Below are positions 12,298-25,700 of a stretch of 64,000 bases of DNA, piece after piece (within the stretch, counting starts at the first letter, position 1; every line of letters starts with the position of its first letter). Both the position numbers and the translations under genes were made by a program. The notes under the pieces were generated by a model. The model saw only the letters and a list, made by a program, of their open reading frames with translations, ran no database searches and was not told the origin of the DNA. The stretch is from Astropecten irregularis. Taxonomy: Eukaryota; Echinodermata; Asteroidea; Paxillosida; Astropectinidae. Where the stretch lies: the NCBI GenBank assembly GCA_963971285.1, contig OZ020252.1, forward strand, positions 9,089,662 to 9,153,661, written 5' to 3'.

Positions 12298-13015
12298 TGA
12301 GGTGTGGTCCACCTTGGCTTTGTGCCAAGCTTCACTCAATCCGAGAATGGACTTTAGAGCTTGCACTCACAACGGAATGGGTATAGTACGCAGTAGAGAA
12401 CAGCCACAATATGGATATACCAATAATGACATGGATTCAAAAATACACGCTTATAGTCATCAACACCTCTACTACATTGTAGCACACTCGCTAGATAACG
12501 GTTGCAGAATCTATTTGAATATAATTTGTTGGACTAGTGTACTATCAGTTTTTTTATCTTGTTGTGTGGGTGTGTGTTGATAGAGTGATCGGAAATTAAG
12601 GTAAGTTATCGGTAGATAATAGATCACCCACTTTCCTGGTTTGGATCGGAAACTTCCAAGTAGAGTTGTCGATTGTAAAGTCCTGTGTACAGTTCTGACA
12701 GTGTGTGTTTACCAATATTCAGTATCAGGCTGTATCTGAAATAGTCATAGTTTGCTTGTATACAGAGTACCATGTGTTATATGCCCGATATCCTTGTGGC
12801 CAGAAATACACTGGGGGTGATTTTTGAGTCCACATAATTGTGGTTTTTGGTGAGCTCACAGTGCTGTGAAGCAGTGCGAGTCTATGTAATAACGATTTCC
12901 GTCCGTCTGTCGGGCGTCCGGCCGTCCTCATCATGAAATGTTTTCTTCTTGTTGTGCCTCAGTGCCTTAGAGCAAACTTTTTGACGCTTTATACATGTGT
13001 ACATGTAAATGTCTT

Positions 13016-13042
13016 TTGATTGATTGATTGATTGATTGATTG
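13016..13042 (+). repeat. (TTGA)n microsatellite
   Basis: Nearly seven perfect copies of TTGA. Confidence 0.9.
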
Positions 13043-13198
13043 AAATGTTTTTTATTCGGATGAAAAGTTGAAGTTTTTCAGTCCTCAAATTTTGGGAACA
13101 ATAAATTTCATCTCTACAACCTCAAATTCGAGTTCATACGGCTCTTAAAATTAATTATTTTAATCCGAAAAGACAATATAATTTTTTTTCCTATCATG

Positions 13199-13562
13199 TT
13201 AAAGGTAGTATCATACTTTGGTTTTTGTCAAAGAAGTTCAGATTCATGGGCAAAAATATCAAGGAAGATACAGTCACAGTCATCTGTGAAAATTTCAGTC
13301 CCATACGTTGCCCACTTTTTGAGAAAATCGTGAAAAACGGCCACCTATTTCTTAAGTCTTTTCTCTTTTATTTTTGATCTTTTAAAAGATCAAAAAGATT
13401 TTCGGTCGTTGTTTGACTAATGTCTAAATAAATACACCATTTCAGGAGGAGAAATTTTAACGGTATGTTTCTACCACCACTAGCTTCATACTCTGTAAGT
13501 TATACGTAAATCTATGAACATGTCTGTTTTGGTTTCTTACCAAAGTATGATACTACCTTTAA
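13199..13562 (+). mobile_element. Intact TTAA-ended MITE (365-bp family reference)
   Basis: Bounded by TTAA on both sides. The terminal inverted repeats are about 24 bp (AGGTAGTATCATACTTTGGT and its complement). A central palindrome GATCTTTTAAAAGATC is present and there is no coding capacity. TTAA target sites are known for piggyBac and Kolobok DNA transposons, so a non-autonomous derivative of one of these is likely. It lies 146 bp upstream of the first recognised INSC exon. Confidence 0.85.
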
Positions 13563-13708
13563 GTTAGTAAGTTGAGATATTTCTGAAGTGTCTTGGCTGT
13601 TTTGGCACAAGATTGTTGAGCGATGACAGTCCAGACTGTTGGAGTCTAACTACTGTAGCAATTGAAAGCTAAATAGCTAATGTTTTTTCCTTGTTCATCT
13701 ACAGGGGC

Positions 13709-16700
13709 ATGAATGGTCTCAATGACAGTGCTCTCTCAAGCTGGCTGACGGAGGATGTCATCGAGTAAGTGGTCATGTGACTTCAGACTTTATATAAGAC
13801 CAATTAAATATATAGACCAATATGAAGTGGGGACAAAACATTTTTAGAATCAAGATCAATCGCAAGAGCTTTCACTCTGATCTTTATTTTTATTTTGGAA
13901 TATCAGGAGAGATGGGGGCGGAGACAGATTAATATCTCTGAGGGTGGAAGACACGTGGACCGTGTTTTTACTTGATCGCGCAATGGAGGATCTGATCTCA
14001 GGATCTTGGGGTCGCGATCAAGCTACATGTAGAGGGATCTGATCCATGCCATATACTTTACACTCGATCCTGATTGTGCTTTGATCGCCCTCGTGGGATC
14101 TAGTGTGAACACGGTGTACTTAGGGTACTATCTTCCTCCATCTGTTGAAACCAGAGACAATGTCAGGAGGTTTGAACATAATTCTGCCTTGTTCTCAAAC
14201 TGGGCTGGGTACACTGTATGACATCAGGGGCCAATTTCATAGAGCTTCTTAGCACAAAAATGGCTTGTCCAATATTAATTTAAAACAAACCACCATTGAA
14301 CATTTGATTTGATATTCATGGTCAGCGAACAACAGCCAAAGAAAAAGTGATACACAACACATGGAAATGTGGTTGTTAATCCTGTTTTTATTTAGACAGA
14401 AATGTCATGCTTAGCAAATGTTTGTGCTAAGCAGCTCTATGAAATTGGCCCCTAGTTTATCACAGCAACTCTTTTTGTGAAGGTTGGCACATACCGGTAT
14501 TTACATTTCTGTCCAGCTTTTTACCAACTAGTAAGGAACTTTAATTCAACGTTTTTTCTTGTCACCGTTTGTTCTTCTGAAGGATGCACATGGCAGAGCA
14601 GGACTCGGTGGTCAGGTGGTTGCAAGACCTGAGAACCATGACGGAATCTGAATGCATGTGCATACTGCAAGGCAAACCCATCCGCACCTCAGCCCACAAC
14701 ATTGCCAAAGTCACATCCTGCGCAAGAGGTGAGTGTTTCAATATACTCTGGGTTCTGGCCATAGGGTAAAAATAAAAAACTAGAGTGCGTGCTTTGTATT
14801 CAACGTGTGCGTTGTCTGCACTCCGGCGTGGACGCGCAGCCGCCATCTTTCCTGGGGTGACTGAGCAGCTGCAGTAGAGTCTAAATACGGTACATGGATG
14901 TTACTCGGTGAACTGCGCACACTGTGGTGACGTGACGGGTGTTTTATGCACAGTGCTGTGCGCACGAACCGGAGTAAGAATATGTATGCACAATTTGAAA
15001 CGGGACGCGTGCGTTTGCCCTTTTTTGGTTTTAGACAATGGCGCCGGCCATGGTTCAGGTATCATGTACACTCTAGTTTTTTATTTAACTATATGGTTCT
15101 GGCATTCATGTTTAGGCATGGAGTCATGGAGTCAATTTCTGCTGGACCAAAAGTGCTGGTGCAGCATAAGAGATCACCCAAAACAATGTCAAGGTTATGT
15201 TGAAAACTGGAGAAAATCGCTTTTCACACAGAAAATAATAATTATGGTCTATTGAAAAAAAAAACCCAATAACAACAGGACTTGGAACATAGTGGAATGT
15301 AGTTCACACCACAGCTGTAGTACTTTAAATGCCTCCACCATTTTATATTTGTTTGTGACCCAAGAATCATTTGATGGACATACATGTACTGCACATCTTG
15401 AAATGGTCGGAATGACAACAGTATGAATGAATTAAGTCTACTCATCACTTACTTATGAGGATTAACTGGATAATCCTACTGTAATCTACTTGTAATCTTG
15501 GCTTTAATCTAGGGGATCACAATAGGATTATGGTTCTAAAAGCTGCCACCAGTAGTCCAATGATCTTAATGAGGATCAACCCTTCTTTAATTCTAGCAGG
15601 AACTTTCTCAAAGGCTAAATTTGAGTAAGATCCTGCTAGGATCAAAACGAGTCAGGCCCTCCTAACTCCAAGCATTTGATAAATTTCAGGTAATTTTTTT
15701 GGCTGATGAGCAGTTTGCAGCAGTTTACTACTTAGTAAGAAAAGGAATTACTTGTACCCCTGTTTTCACCATCCTAGATGGTATTTCTGTGATAGATACA
15801 GAACAGGAGTTTAATGGCCTAACCTTGGGATCAATGCAGTTGATCCTAAGGCCAAGCTCCTTCAAAAGAATAACACAGTCTATGAGATGTTAAACACCAT
15901 TTAATACCTTGATTATTTATCCTTTTGGCCCACGCCCTTTATCCCGGGATGGGGTATGGATCAGGTTTTTATATGTGGGTCGGCAAAGGCTAAAGTGCAA
16001 GAGCATTATGTAGTACCATAGAGGTTTTGTAGCTTTGTAGTAGTACTGAGGAGGATTGTTGGGTATCAAAGCCAATTGTATATGAAGAGCTGGTGTGGAA
16101 TTACAGCTTATTTTAAAGGTGTCTAGACCATTTTCACATGTCTGACATCACCATACAATTATTATCCCTCATGAACTTTATTAACCCTAACCCTCTGCAC
16201 CTACCACACAAGACAAGAGCTGTTTACCACACATTACCACTGTCTTATTGGCTCACGAACATTGTATGTAGGATTTTGCTCTTTGATTTGAAGAAAAACG
16301 CGAGGTCGGCAGGTTTGCGACTTGTATGCTGTGTGGCGTTTTGCCGGTGATGACGTAGCAAGGTTTTTGTCGCCAAAAATGGGGTGCTAAATTACCTCAT
16401 TTTTTATGTACCAATATTTTATTTAGCACTATCAATGATAGACATGTTGAGCTTTATGACAATTCAGATGTAATTAACTTCATATGAGTTTTGATTTCAG
16501 GTAACCTTTAACACAGCAAAAATATGTGCATATACGCCTGTACATGTATTCTGCTTCACATTTTAGTGGATGTGAAGTGAATGAATGAAGTTTTTAAAAT
16601 AATTTATATAGTAGGGCCTCTACTGTAAGGGACGATTTTCTACTTTTCACTATTTGTTCAAATTGAAATGAACCATCTTCTTGTTATCATTTTCAACAGA

Positions 16701-19700
16701 TAACATCTACATTCTCAGGCAGCAAGCCACGTCCATCTCGTCAGATTTTGCCAAATTATACACGTAAGTTTAATATTTATTAATAGTCATATTTGAAAAA
16801 TAAATCCTTGACAAGGGGATTGCACAGGTGCCAATTACAGATAAGAACCGATATGTTTGACACCTGCGTATTGTTATTGATCCCAACGCCACTCACGTCA
16901 ACAGGAGTGGTGTTTTTGTTGTAATTTTTTTTTTACCACAAATGTGCACAGAGATGCACAAACAGCCTCCACTCGATATGAAAAGGAAGCAGCTACTGTA
17001 TGTGTACACAGCTTGGGAGGTCTACCATATAGTGCAGATGAACTTTACGAAGTGCAAATGCTCGATCCCATTTTTTTTTACATGAATCCGTGGATGTTTG
17101 CACACAGTTCAATTTACCGCAACATTATTCAGCACAATGGATCCTAAATGCTCGTATTTGTAGTTCTTGAAAGAGCCAGTGAGTGTTTAACACACCTCGT
17201 TCAATAGTGGAGCACTAAATGGTTCAATGGCAACTATTTTTCACTCATGGCTGGCCGGATGTTTAAAAACCTCATAAAATGTCTTTGTACATATGTGCTA
17301 CCATGTATACCTCTTGTACACTGGTTTTAAATAGCAGGGCGTTTATTAAAGGTAGTATCATACTTTGGTTTTTATCAAAGAAATACAGATTCATGGGCAA
17401 AAATATCAAGACAGATACAGTAACAGTCATCTGTGAAAATATCAGTCCAATACGTTGCCCACTTTTTGAAAAAACAGTGAAAAACAGCCACAGTATTTCT
17501 TAAGTCTTTTCTCTGTTATTTTTGATCTTTTAAAAGATTTTCAGTCGTTGTTTTACTAATTTCTGGATAAATATACCATTTCAGGCGGAAAAATTTTAAC
17601 GGTAAGTTTCTACCACCACCAACTTCATACCCTGTAAGTTAAATAGGTAAATCTGTGAATTTTCCGTTTTGGTTTCTTACCAAAGTATGATACTACCTTT
17701 AAAGTGCAGGCCAGTGGCTTTTTTTATGGAGACATTTTGAGGGTGGTTGCTAGGCTATTCCCAGACATTGCAGTTCTAATGGATGCAATAAGATCATCAA
17801 ATAACCACAAGGGAGACTGACTGAATTTAAAAGTTTTCCCTTGTGGTTATTTGATGATTATATTCATTAAAAAGCTGTATCCTCTGCACATGTATTTCGT
17901 ACCTAGTTGGAAAAACAAACTGTTCTACACTTGTCCTAAATTCCCAGGTCCGATAAATTCTTCTTGCTCACTCGTCCGAAACCCTCTTTGATTTGTTTGT
18001 TTGTTTATTGAAGCATTTCTTTGCTCCTTCAACCTGAACCCACTGGTATTTGTTTATTTTATTTTTTTGAATAGAGGAGCTGAGTATTGTCATTCCTGAA
18101 CTCTTGCACTGATGAGCAATTTACAGTGTCCGTACGTTTTCCTGTGAAGAAATGTTAACAAAATTTGTGATTTTCCAACTCGCTCGAAAATTCTCCAACA
18201 GAAATCTGGACTCAGGGGTGTGGGATCAGGTCCACTGGCTAAGTCTTTCACTCACGATCCGCCTGCGGACATTCCTTCACAAATGTACATCATTCATCCC
18301 CACAATGCCTCTCCACTTGTTCCAGGTAGGTTGTCCTAATCCCGACTTTTGAGTGTGAACATTTTCAAAAGCCTTTACAGAATAAGCCCTGGCTGGTCCC
18401 ACAAATAAAAGAATCCTGAAAAATCGAACAGACCGAAATGTTAATATGTTTTTTTTGTATTGTTATCGCAAAAAATGATCTGGGGACAATTTCATAGAGC
18501 TGCGTAAGCACCAAACACCTTATCAGTATGCCAACCAAAAGTCCCTGTGAATGTTATGCTCAGCAAACAATTTGGCCGAATACATATCAAAAGAAGTGTG
18601 TATACATCACATGAAAATTTGACTGGTAATCCTGTTTGATCAAAGAAGACTTTTCATGCTTAAAAGAAAACTTGTGTGCTTAAGCAAATTTTCATTTCAT
18701 GTACATATAGTTGCTTAATGTAAATCACAGCAAGAGTGTGCATTTATAACTTGACAACGGTGTAACACCGAAAAGAAAACGAGAAGATGAACCTGAAGAA
18801 TCTTATCCTCAAATGCCAAAGAAATCCGTAATTGATTCGTGCTCATGTTTTTGGGCATGAACTGCTTTATATTTCTGGAGCCTGAAGTCTTTCGTGTACA
18901 TATCTTATTGTCATTTTGTTTGTTACTCTTTTTTCTGTTAACAGCAACAGCAGACAGTGTTTGATGAATGTGGCCGTCTGGTGAAACTTGCCGAAAGGTA
19001 TGCACAGTGTTCCAATTTGCCAAATTCTCAGTTAAAATGCCAGTCAGTATTCTTTTTGATTATGAAATTGCACTAGGTTGACCTTTACAACCCAATCTTA
19101 CTCTGGCGGGGTACCGGTGATGTATGTTTTACCACATTTCTCTTTGTACTTTCCTTTTCAGCTTTGAGGAATTGAACGGTACCCTGCCCCCAGCAGTGCC
19201 CACTATAAACGTGCTCAGTAGTCTGGGGAAGGCATTCAACAACGTGGTTCTCCTAGTGCAAGGCATTCTTATTCAGGTAAGCAGAGTCAGTTTACCAGAC
19301 ACAAAATGACTTGACGGAAAAAACAGTGACATTCCTTCGGATACATGTGCATTTATTTTGTACTTTTGTGTATTGAGTTCTCTATTGTTGCTTACATATT
19401 GTAACCGGTTCAACAACTTTATTGCATTTTCAGCAAAAGAATTGGTTTGTTTGTAGCATATCTGCCACCAACTAGAGCAAGACCAAAGACAGTGGACAAA
19501 CCTTTGAGAATTTACTAGTCATGCTAGTGTAGCAGAAAATGTTGTTTACATGTACAGGAAGGCAGTTATTCTCTCTGAAAAGATCTAGAGCCGGTTAACT
19601 TGACGTTTCGGTCGGTATGCTCTGGCCGTCTTCAAGAAGATGAAAAATCCAAGATAAACCAGTTGCCTCAGAAACTACCGTCTCTCTCTCTCTTTTTGCA

Positions 19701-22700
19701 GACGATAGTTACAAGTATCCAGGAATCTGCCAGTGAGTACAACATCAAGACTGCAGTCAACTCAGTGCATTGTCTGTCGGAAGACGACGACGATATCCGG
19801 AGATTGTTGGCCAAGGTAAATTACTGGAGTAAACGTTGAGGTCTGAGTGTTGAGAAGAGAGTAGAACATAGAGATACATACAAATAAACTAGAGGGAGGA
19901 CGCACAATACTTCCCAGTGTACTGTGGCGCTGTGATCGCATGGGCCCGTGCCGCCATTACTATTATGGGCACGAATTACGTATACACATGCGTACCAGGA
20001 ATGCTGTGCTGACGGAGCACTTGTGTAAACTACAATACAAAGGCCTATGCCATATGTACACAGCAAAGATAGTAAAGGGCCAGCGCAGTGCCCATTTCAG
20101 TAATGGCGTATCGATCCCCATGTTGTCACAGAAATTTCGCTGAGCCCGCCCTCTAGTTTATTAGTATGTATCTCTATGGAGTAGAAATACATCCAAATTT
20201 GCCAAAATGTTAGGCCTCAAGCAGTCTGTTCCTTTATAAGGTTATTATATGCGGTTAAAAGATTAACAAGTGTTTTTGAAAAGTTCAAGAGAAGGACAAC
20301 AGATGCCATTTTGAATGAGCTATATTATTATCATATATTTGACCTGTGTGTTTCTTGCCATAGGAGGGCGCTATACAAGCTCTCTTGCAGCTGTGCCAGC
20401 AGGCCAGTCTGAATGCCATGAAGCCCATTGCTCTGAAGACCGTAGCTAACCTGTGCAATGTAGCAGAGGGAAGGCAAGAACTGGAACGGGTAAGCTGGGG
20501 AATAATCTACACCGACGTCACGTCAGGGTGAAGGGAGAAAGTTATCCAACTGAAGTTGGAGTTCATTCTGTGGCCTCTGGATTTACTGTGCTGATGCTTT
20601 ACCGAGTTTTCAGCTTTAGGTGATGCTAGTTATCTTTGTCCAGCTGAAAATGAGAAGCATTTGAAATTGGGCCATTATGCCACATGGATCAATAGGGATA
20701 CTTGGAGGAATATTAGCAGTCCTGTGATCCTAAAAATGAGACTTATTTCTTCACTTGCTCTAACCCAATCTGTTCTAGCAGGATTTGATTTATACTCATT
20801 GCATCACATGGCAGTTGCTTGTCAAATAGGGTCCATTTTGATTGCTTGTCACTATGGTCTTAAATCACATGTCTGCTTATGGTGCTTCTTATAATTAAGA
20901 ATGTCTGCTCCAAAGTCAACTTACCACGGCAGGAAAGAATATATATGCGTCTTGAGCATGTGTCTTGGGTTGATCAAAGGGATTTTGGCTTGCATGCTTA
21001 CTGTACAATCTCTAGCTTAGTGCTGTCAGCATAGAGTACGTGCCAACACAAGTTACAGCATTCCACGCAATTTGAGCCAAGTTTTAGGGAGTGGAGTTAT
21101 ATAGCCTTACTCACTGGAGACATTGTTGATCATTGCAGGCTAGCGGCGTCGAGTACCTCACTGAAATTTTGTCATCCACGACCACGACGGAGTCGGCTAA
21201 GGTAGAAGCAGCCTCCGTCATCGCCCAGATCACGTCACCCAACATTGACAACTACCATCACCTGCTTGGATTCATTGAATACATGGAGGACCTCCTGAAG
21301 GAGTTGACCAGTAAGATTGCCTTTCTGCCGTCACTCCTTGAAGCAAAGCAGATTACTCAAGGACATCTAAAGTATTGATCACATTGAGGGAACAGTGTGG
21401 TTTAACGTCATGTGCATTATTTTCCATGAAGTTTGATTGAATGATCTATTGATACAAGTAATAAACTGCTGCAAACTGCTCATCAGCCAAAATAGTGACC
21501 TGAAATGTACCAAATGCTTGGAGTTAGGAGGGCCTGGCTTGTTTTTATTGTAGCAGGATCTTTATCAAAGCCTAAATGACGAGGACAAGAACATGCAAGT
21601 ATTAAGGATACACATAAATGGATGAGAAGATCAGAACAGATATTTACTGCATGAAGATTGCGGGTGTACATTTAATAAACCAAAATATGACCAAACAGAA
21701 ACTGAATAAATTACACCACAGATTAACAAAATTTCAATTGTTTGGTCCAAGTCCTTGCCTTGGTTCCACTTGGTCACAATTGCGCGGTATAGCATTGAAC
21801 AGTTGAACTGTTAATTTTATTTCAGCGCAGTAACTACAATTAAACTTGTGGACAATATCTTACGTCAATTAAATTTTTCGTCTTTTGTTGTTGTTGTTGT
21901 TGACACAATTAGGATTGTCTGAGACAGCATCGTCAAGTTCTGTGTTTGTCATCGCCACCTCTGCAATAGCCAACATCACTTTCATGGACAGCATGGCCTG
22001 CGAGTGCCTGGCCAGCTTTCACACCGTGAGGGCGCTAGTCAAAGGTTGCAGCAATGACATGGCCAACACCTTGTACTGCAAAGACCAGGTACAGAGGCAC
22101 AGAGTCTTTGGGAGTCATTTTTTGTTTTCTAAATGCTCATTGTCAGATGTCTGGGTGCGAGGGTGAATTTGAAAGCGGGAAGGCTTCGGAGTCAAAGGAG
22201 GAAAGGAGATAAAAGAAAATTTTGATGTAAATCATGACCATCCATAGAGGCACGTATTTGGAATTACTCTGGTGAACTCCAGAATTGCCTTTAAAACCAG
22301 TCCACATTTTCCTGCTCAAGGGTGGTCGCAATGGGTGTTTTTGCTTATATATTTTTGGAATAAAGTCTTTTAAACGCAGTTGTGTGGCTGTCGTAGTTTT
22401 AGCCTCCCTTGTGTTGGTGTTAAAATTATTTTATTAACTGGGAGGGTGGAATGTCGTGACGTCATTTCGGGAACCCAGTAGCTGGTTCACAAGCCATCGA
22501 GTAATGCTATTGCTGGTTCCCGTGTCACTGACGGCAATCAAAATCCCATACTAGCAGATGCAGGGGAAAACCAAAACAAACTTTAATCAAATTTAATATA
22601 TTTTTAAAAAGTTTATTAAATTATTTAGATTGATTTTATTAAATATCATTGCAGCCACTCTTTAAGAAAATGGTGTAGTGAATAAAATAACTGTATATGA

Positions 22701-25700
22701 ATCAGTTTACTTGCATGTGATCTGGAAGCTTTACTTTCCTTGTTTCATTTTTTTTAGGTAGCAACAATTTTGGCCAACATGTCCGCCACCGAGCAGTGCC
22801 GGAAAGAGATCCTCACCTCAGGAGGTACGGAGCTCCTGGTCAACTTTCTCCACACGAGGGCGGTAGAGCACACCAGCTGCAAGAAGAGCCCCACCAAGGG
22901 CAGCGGTCTGAGCGGGGGCAGCAGCAGCAACGACCAGAAGGTGGTGATGTCGTCATCCTGTGAGAAGGTCCATCAGAAGGCGGCCATTGCCCTGGCTAGA
23001 CTAGCCAGAGACCAGAGCAGCGCAGAGAGAATCTTAGAACTCCAAGGTGAGGTTTCATTTCCGCCGATTTCATTCACAAGGTCTAACCTACGCAAGCTTG
23101 TAATAGAAATGTATAAAATTAACCAAACATTTTAATAATAAAAAGCATTGAAGAGATGCTCACCAATTGAAAAGTTGGCAAAATTTTCGACCCTACTGGG
23201 TCTTTGTCAGGGCTTGGAATGGCAAGCGTCCCCAGTTGGAAGATGGCGTGTTGTTCTTTCTCCGAGCATTGAGCATTGGTTGTTGTGGTCGTCAGGACGC
23301 ACACGCGCATGTCATTGCACGTGTGCATCAGCTCATTGAAATGGCGCGCCACAGGGAGTCCGGGAAGCTGGCGACGGACACTACGGAGATGCTCTGTGAA
23401 TCTATCAGCTAGACACCGCTTAGTATCACCGACGTAGTGGATCCCGCACCGTTGGCAAGAGATGCAATACACCAAGTTCCTAGTGATACAGGTGTCTCTT
23501 CTATGCTTTTGATTTTCTTCAGTGCTATGCAGTTCCTCCACTTCCATCATTTTAATAATAATAATGATAGAGCATTTATAATGCGTACAGTTTCTGGATA
23601 CTACCATTCAAAGACGCAGGTCTGGGAAGGTTAAAGATGGAAAGCAAGATTGAAAAGATGTGTCTTTAGATGAAGTTTGAAGCGTGAGACATCATTTTGG
23701 TCCCTCAACTCGTCTGGCAAAGAATTCCAGAGACGCGGTAGTGCAAAGCTGGAGGAAGCCCTGTCGCCATAGGTTGCCAGATGAGTCTTGGGAACAGACA
23801 GAATATGAAAAGATGACGATGACCTCAGACCAGGGATCGATTTCACCAAACTCATTGTAACTTACTATCAATCGTAGGAGTTATGACGCATTGCAGCCCT
23901 ACTTAGGATACGATGGGTTATCCTTCGTAACTCGAGTTACAGTACGATCGATTGTAGGGGCTTCGTGAAATTGTTGCGGTATTGCAACATGTCCTGGATG
24001 TAAGATGGCGTGAGACCACGGAGGGCTTTGAATGTTAGCAGAAATATTTTGAATTGAATTCTGTAATTATGTTTTTTTGTTCTGGTAAGTAAACGAGCAG
24101 CTGCATTCTGTACCTTCTGAAGTCGTAACATCTCCTTCCGTTATTGGTATTATTTTTCTTTTCCTAGCTATTCCAAGATTAGTTGAGCTGTGCTGTAATC
24201 GACGAGAGAGGAACGACAGTGAACCAGTTCTCGTTGCCTGCCTGGTAAGTTACTCCAGTCAGACAGAACCAAAAGTGGGATTCAATAAAGTTAGAATAGT
24301 TCCACCACAGCTGCAACATTATACAAATATTACATGGTTTGAGGGTGGACAGTCGATTCTAGCTCCCGAGGTGTTGGAAGTTGACAAACTATAGTTAAAC
24401 TGTAACTAGTTTGTCAACTTCCAACACCGAGGGAAGCTAGAATTGACTGTTCACCTTTAAACCATGTGATATTTGTTTTAGTATACCTCATAAATATTCA
24501 CAATTTTGTCGAGATCGGTATCATGTGCAGCAAAATTGTTGTGTTCGTGAGCCGCCATTAACTTCATGTACTGTAGGTTGAGGCTCACGCACGCACGCTG
24601 CAAACTTTTCCTAGGATGCGCAGTGAAATGTTACATGCGCAGTGATATGATACATGTGTAACAGTTCCTTCGGAGATTCCCCAGCCTACTCGCTGGTGAT
24701 CAGAAAATATATCCACTGGCACGTGATGGTGAATTGACCAATTGGGATGTTGCTATATGTCATGAATATTTATGAGGTGTAGTAATATCAAATCTTGACT
24801 GCCATGATTTCAATCTTTGCAATCTATGTACGTCAGTTTGTCGGATTTTGTCCATTGCAACATCAGTATTTCAACAATTTCATTTCTTTGCAGTCTGTGT
24901 AGTGTTTCCTTAACAGTCCCCACAAACTTCTTTATTGCACTGGCAAATTAAAGCAAAAAAAATCTCGAGAGGTGTAATAGTTAATGAACATAGTAAAGTG
25001 ATGAAAAGTAAATTCCGGTTATTTTTTTGACTTGTAAAAATATAAAGGCTGCTCAATTTTTATTTTCAGATGCCCACGGGTCATGGAGTACTCAGTACAT
25101 ACATGTATTAATATACATGATGCAGTGCCAGTACAAAACTTATCAACAAGCTCAACATGCAATCTTGCCAATAAAATGATACTTTCCTTTTGAACACCGC
25201 CATAAGGAAGGAAATCAGTTTTGTTTTGAGTTTCAGGATCTAAAATCCAGTCCTACTCGAAGGATAGTATAATATTGTGCATTAGTTGGAAACCTCACAG
25301 AAATTAAGTATCTACATGTATCTTACCCAGCAAAACAGTCTTTGCAGGTTGTACTGCCAGAAATGTATCTACAAATGTATGTGAAAGCCCCATACTGGGC
25401 CAGGAAGTTTCAAGTTTTCATACACTGCGGATGTTCCCCACGTACGGGCGTTTTCAATCAGCTTAGGAACTGATTGTTCTTTTCTTCTGTTATTTTCATA
25501 ATCATCAAGGGAAACTGACCGAATGTTTATAAGTCATTGAAAGGTGAACAAAGAAAAATTGACTGGAGCGGGATTCGAAACCGCCGACCTCCTTCTGTTA
25601 TTTTCCACGGTTAATTACTCTGTTATCTCATCACCAGGCTGCCTTGAGGAAACTCCACAGCCTGCTGGGCCCGGCGGTCTTCAAGACGTCTGACGTCGAT

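Larger units (their letters stand above)
1..13704. other. Repeat-rich flank upstream of INSC, no coding exon supported
   Basis: I find no exon here with both recognisable protein similarity and splice signals. The open frames are short, mutually overlapping and unlike known families. The stretch holds SINE, MITE and Penelope-tail repeats that are listed separately, pyrimidine-rich DNA at about 1345-1440, a short (TTG)n run near 1535-1551, and many ACATGTA runs (for example 1075-1155). A non-coding first exon of INSC is expected somewhere upstream, because the first recognised INSC exon at 13705 begins directly after a splice acceptor. I cannot place that exon. Confidence 0.6.

Noticed and set aside
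14908..15255. 115-residue open frame on the plus strand
   Set aside because: Lies inside the MITE at 14770-15086 and in INSC intron 2. No domain, no coding-like conservation, and it overlaps other open frames.
15698..15735. Hammerhead-like CTGATGAG next to a hairpin and GAAAC-like bases
   Set aside because: The order and spacing do not give a hammerhead core: CTGATGAG lies after the hairpin, not before it, and no cleavage triplet pairs correctly. Kept only as part of the Penelope-type repeat.
16138..16350. 70-residue open frame in INSC intron 2
   Set aside because: Including it would break the phase between exons 14583-14728 and 16700-16763, which join perfectly without it.
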